DNA of 64,000 nt, taken from the NCBI RefSeq assembly GCF_014356525.2, contig NC_052510.1:19325999-19389998 (forward strand). The letters run 5' to 3'. The stretch is from Nilaparvata lugens (Eukaryota; Arthropoda; Insecta; Hemiptera; Delphacidae). Positions within the stretch are counted from its first letter, which is position 1; each line of letters begins with the position of its first letter. Under the pieces are notes generated by a model, which was given only the letters and a program-made list of their open reading frames with translations, was not told the DNA's origin and ran no database searches. Positions 59,890 through 64,000 of this stretch are shown here, piece by piece. A program made the translations under genes and the position numbers.

Positions 59890-61263
59890 ATGCGTGGTAT
59901 TATAATATATTTCGACTCAATAATCGGAATACGGAGGATCAACAGAATTTATGAATTAATTGTAAACTGTATGCATCCGAAATTTTTCCAATTGTGTAAT
60001 AAACATAATTTGAATGTTCATTCTGCTACAATTGAAAAAAATTGCAGATTTTTTAGGGCATCTCCTACAAAATTAACATGAGAAAATGGGAATGAATAGT
60101 TTGTTATTCGTATCACAGATATTTGAAAATCTTTATAAGATTTGAATTTCATGCCCCATTCAAAAACATGAATCTATACGTCATAGAGATGTATCGATAC
60201 TTTTCAATGCAAAAAAAATCTTCTACAATGGCCACTATAAAGTGTTCATGGAATTACAGTGTCGTAAAAATCTATTTCTTTCGAATGTTCACTTTGCATC
60301 AACATAAAAGAAAGTGAATCATGAGACATAAAATGCGAGAAAGGGTGAGCGAGAGTATTATTTAATGGAACCGAGTTGACGACCTCAATAAAGACGCTCG
60401 TTAAGTAGAAAGGTAACCGTTCGTTACCCTTTGGATTTGCCGTATCAAAGTGACGGACAATGACTGGAACAGAGTGATAAAACACCAAAGGGATGAAGCG
60501 TTGGAGAAACGAGAACGAAGAATATTTAAGAACACGGTTTGATAACAACATTACAAAGACAATCGAAACTTGACGAGCCGACGAGTCAAGTGGAGCGGAA
60601 GAAACAGACTTCATTAATTTATTCTTCTACTAATCTGAGAAGATCCTCAGTAATTGTGCAAATGGAACAGGCAAAAACTTGGAGTTCCTTCTCAATCGCA
60701 TTTGAATAATTCAGCCTCCTTCTGAGACTTAAGTTCGGCCTTATATTCCGCCAAAAGAAACCGCCTCGAAAATTATGGTCATCTTTCATATAATTTGCAA
60801 AAATTGAAAGGTACAAAACCAAAACAAATTATATTTTCTTCTTCAATCTTCGAATTGATTTCTTGTAGTGTACCGTTTTATTTCTGCGTTAGATATGATA
60901 CATTCGTACACTCACACATTCCTCGACCGCCTTTCTACTTTTCTGTTCAATAATAAACTTTTCATGAATATTTTCTATGAAATACAAGGCAGTATTATAA
61001 TACAATATTTTTGAAACAACTAAAAAAATTCACCGAGGAATAGGAAAAGTTCACATTGAAAAAATATTAATAACGGAACAACGGAAGAGATAATTTTATA
61101 AGAAGACATTGTTGGATGAATCAGAAAAATATATTATCCACCAGCCAGTTATAATATGAATATATGTAAAAGAATAAAAATAATTGTAATAGAAATCACG
61201 GAAACAGCGTTACGGGATCAATCATGAATTATACATTTTTGAAGCTTCAGGTATAGTATCAAA
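59890..61263. repeat. Tandem array unit A, copy 1 (body plus block x)
   Basis: This is the first of two direct copies, 1,374 bp long, starting ATGCGTGGTATTATAA. It contains a minus-strand frame of 122 codons (60,246-60,614) and one of 67 codons (60,619-60,822). Both are conserved in copy 2 simply because the duplication is recent, so this is not evidence of function. The last 64 bp (61,200-61,263) are block x. Confidence 0.95.
61200..61263. repeat. Block x, copy 1 (64 bp)
   Basis: It begins GGAAACAGCGTTACGGG and ends CAGGTATAGTATCAAA. It is found three times in the window, always between array bodies, and here it separates A from A. Confidence 0.95.
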
Positions 61264-62637
61264 ATGCGTGGTATTATAATATATTTCGACTCAATAATCG
61301 GAATACGGAGGATCAACAGAATTTATGAATTAATTGTAAACTGTATGCATCCGAAATTTTTCCAATTGTGTAATAAACATAATTTGAATGTTCATTCTGC
61401 TACAATTGAAAAAAAATTGCAGATTTTTTAGGGCATCTCCTACAAAATTAACATGAGAAAATGGGAATGAATAGTTTGTTATTCGTATCACAGATATTTG
61501 AAAATCTTTATAAGATTTGAATTTCATGCCCCATTCAAAAACATGAATCTATACGTCATAGAGATGTATCGATACTTTTCAATGCAAAAAAATCTTCTAC
61601 AATGGCCACTATAAAGTGTTCATGGAATTACAGTGTCGTAAAAATCTATTTCTTTCGAATGTTCACTTTGCATCAACATAAAAGAAAGTGAATCATGAGA
61701 CATAAAATGCGAGAAAGGGTGAGCGAGAGTATTATTTAATGGAACCGAGTTGACGACCTCAATAAAGACGCTCGTTAAGTAGAAAGGTAACCGTTCGTTA
61801 CCCTTTGGATTTGCCGTATCAAAGTGACGGACAATGACTGGAACAGAGTGATAAAACACCAAAGGGATGAGGCGTTGGAGAAACGAGAACGAAGAATATT
61901 TAAGAACACGGTTTGATAACAACATTACAAAGACAATCGAAACTTGACGAGCCGACGAGTCAAGTGGAGCGGAAGAAACAGACTTCATTAATTTATTCTT
62001 CTACTAATCTGAGAAGATCCTCAGTAATTGTGCAAATGGAACAGGCAAAAACTTGGAGTTCCTTCTCAATCGCATTTGAATAATTCAGCCTCCTTCTGAG
62101 ACTTAAGTTCGGCCTTATATTCCGCCAAAAGAAACCGCCTCGAAAATTATGGTCATCTTTCATATAATTTGCAAAAATTGAAAGGTACAAAACCAAAACA
62201 AATTATATTTTCTTCTTCAATCTTCGAATTGATTTCTTGTAGTGTACCGTTTTATTTCTGCGTTAGATATGATACATTCGTACACTCACACATTCCTCGA
62301 CCGCCTTTCTACTTTTCTGTTCAATAATAAACTTTTCATAAATATTTCTATGAAATACAAGGCAGTATTATAATACAATATTTTTGAAACAACTAAAAAA
62401 ATTCACCGAGGAATAGGAAAAGTTCACATTGAAAAAATATTAATAACGGAACAACGGAAGAGATAATTTTATAAGAAGACATTGTTGGATGAATCAGAAA
62501 AATATATTATCCACCAGCCAGTTATAATATGAATATATGTAAAAGAATAAAAATAATTGTAATAGAAATTCACGGAAACAGCGTTACGGGATCAATCATG
62601 AATTATACATTTTTGAAGCTTCAGGTATAGTATCAAA
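61264..62637. repeat. Tandem array unit A, copy 2 (body plus block x)
   Basis: It is again 1,374 bp. By eye it differs from copy 1 by two substitutions (for example A/G at 60,499 versus about 61,871) and four one-base indels in homopolymers, so it is about 99.5% identical. This indicates a very recent duplication, active homogenisation or an assembly duplication. Confidence 0.95.
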
Positions 62638-63523
62638 AAATTGCATTAACGTGGATTACACTATTCGCAACAATACCAAACACTTTTTTCTATATATTTC
62701 AACACGACATGCAGTTAAATATTTAAGTAAATAATCAAAAACTTTTACTTACTGACTATAGTACTTTCGACCGTCTCGCGATCATTTTCAACAGTGCCGA
62801 CATATGTTTTGTTGGTTAGGAAGACTACAATCATTAAGTGAAAGTTTTTGATTATTTACTTAAATATTTGACTGCATGTCGTGTTGAAATACATAGAAAA
62901 AAGTGTGTTGATACATTGCAGCTCGGAATGGATCATGAAACCATCACCTTTAATATCAAATTGTACAACTAAAATATCGTCCTAGCATATATTCATATGC
63001 CTTTTACATGTTACAAAATAGCCTTGTTATCATGGATCGTGATTGTTCACTATGAAGATATGGACAGGAAATCAAATCTCGAACAATGAAACGTGTATTG
63101 ACAACAGTTGGGATTGCAATCTTGCTTCCATCTGATTCCGCTGACAGGGCAACTATTGGGAGCAGTCTCTTGTATGATCTATTGTGACAACAGTCATATT
63201 CTGGTGGACCCTATTTCTGCCAAGGTCCCAGGGGAGTCTCACACAAACAAAATATTATGGAACTTCTTTTCCTTGAACTTGGATGATGTGAGGGTGATTC
63301 TTCAATTTTAAGAAAACAATAGTCAAAAATGATAGTGCTGTGAAACGAAATAAAAACGTTTTGTGATAAAATTTCATACATCTTTGAGTTAGATTTCAAT
63401 AACAGAAAATTTCATGGATCATGAAATAAATTATGTAAATGCACATCATGATCATGATGTAGATACTAAGGACCAGGGATAATAAATGGAAATACAGTAT
63501 TGCTAGGTTATAAATAAATTGAA
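62574..63523. repeat. Tandem array unit B, copy 1 (block x plus body)
   Basis: Period 950 bp. It begins with block x (62,574-62,637), which is also the end of A copy 2. The body (from 62,638, AATTGCATTAACGTGG) is unrelated to the A body and contains the long fold-back at 62,681-62,905. There is no coding frame of note. Confidence 0.93.
62681..62905. repeat. Fold-back (70-bp arms) in unit B, copy 1
   Basis: The arms 62,681-62,750 and 62,836-62,905 are complementary at about 67 of 70 positions around an 85-bp spacer. The spacer includes CGACCGTCTCGCGATC. It looks like a non-autonomous inverted-repeat element carried along in the array. Confidence 0.92.
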
Positions 63524-64000
63524 GGAAACAGCGTTACGGGATCAATCATGAATTATACATTTTTGAAGCTTCAGGTATAGTATCAAAAAATTGCATTAAC
63601 GTGGATTACACTATTCGCAACAATACCAAACACTTTTTTCTATATATTTCAACACGACATGCAGTTAAATATTTAAGTAAATAATCAAAAACTTTTACTT
63701 ACTGACTGTAGTACTTTCGACCGTCTCGCGATCATTTTCAACAGTGCCGACATATGTTTTGTTGGTTAGGAAGACTACAATCATTAAGTGAAAGTTTTTG
63801 ATTATTTACTTAAATATTTGACTGCATGTCGTGTTGAAATACATAGAAAAAGGTGTGTTAATATATCGCAGCTCGGAATGGATCATGAAACTATCACCTT
63901 TAATATCAAATTGTACAACTAAAATATCGTCCTAGCATATATTCATATGCCTTTTACATGTTACAAAATAGCCTTGTTATCATGGATCGTGATTGTTCAC
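63524..64000. repeat. Tandem array unit B, copy 2 (cut by window end)
   Basis: It starts with the third block x (63,524-63,587) and continues as B body to the window edge. About half a dozen differences from copy 1 are visible (for example around 63,708 and 63,852-63,870). The array probably continues past the window. Confidence 0.93.
63631..63855. repeat. Fold-back (70-bp arms) in unit B, copy 2
   Basis: The same element as 62,681-62,905, offset by 950 bp, with left arm 63,631-63,700 and right arm 63,786-63,855. A substitution at the right end slightly lowers arm identity compared with copy 1. Confidence 0.9.

Noticed and set aside
60246..62196. 122- and 67-codon minus-strand frames present in both A units
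   Set aside because: They are near-identical only because the whole 1,374-bp unit is a recent duplicate. That gives no evidence of selection on the protein, and no domain was recognised.

Overview
The window is AT-rich eukaryotic DNA with the look of a large, repeat-laden insect genome. I see no bacterial-type operon, no rRNA and no intact tRNA gene. The evidence for an animal genome is tRNA-derived SINEs with A and B boxes, 5'-truncated LINE ends (one with a target-site duplication), fold-back elements of MITE type, long microsatellites and long polypurine/polypyrimidine tracts. Several repeats resemble ones I recall from hemipterans such as planthoppers. That assignment is an inference and would need a database search.

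Only one protein-coding relic is recognisable with confidence. It is the 3' part of a non-LTR retrotransposon with a restriction-like endonuclease, on the minus strand at 24,716-25,980. It keeps the post-RT region, a damaged zinc finger and the endonuclease, has one frameshift, and its 5' edge abuts a compound microsatellite (25,981-26,447).

From the left: 1-5,900 is mostly featureless apart from a small cysteine-rich open frame (2,836-3,082) whose last six cysteines fit knottin spacing. 5,930-7,155 holds a cluster of hairpins, a degenerate TIR element and a SINE fragment. 12,600-15,890 is a nest of repeats, including one of two diverged copies of a roughly 2-kb element (the other is at 39,350-41,310). 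16,121-16,265 is a fold-back element. 18,440-19,215, 22,500-23,610, 29,870-30,500 and 54,530-55,420 are strand-asymmetric purine/pyrimidine tracts. SINEs lie at 26,824-27,073, 48,140-48,256 and 51,673-51,932. Further fold-backs lie at 50,629-50,762 and 53,602-53,778.

Possible first exons or short secreted proteins are at 32,767, 44,242, 46,837 and 57,371, and a possible internal or last exon is at 52,664. They rest on signal-peptide-like sequence, splice-site context or open-frame length only. They are hypotheses, and no gene model could be assembled. Most of the window may be intron or intergenic DNA.

The right end (59,890-64,000) is a young tandem array in which two unrelated bodies, A (about 1.31 kb) and B (about 0.89 kb), are separated by the same 64-bp block x in the order A-x-A-x-B-x-B. 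The two A copies differ at only a handful of positions, and each B body carries a long near-perfect inverted repeat. This array is the most unusual structure in the window.
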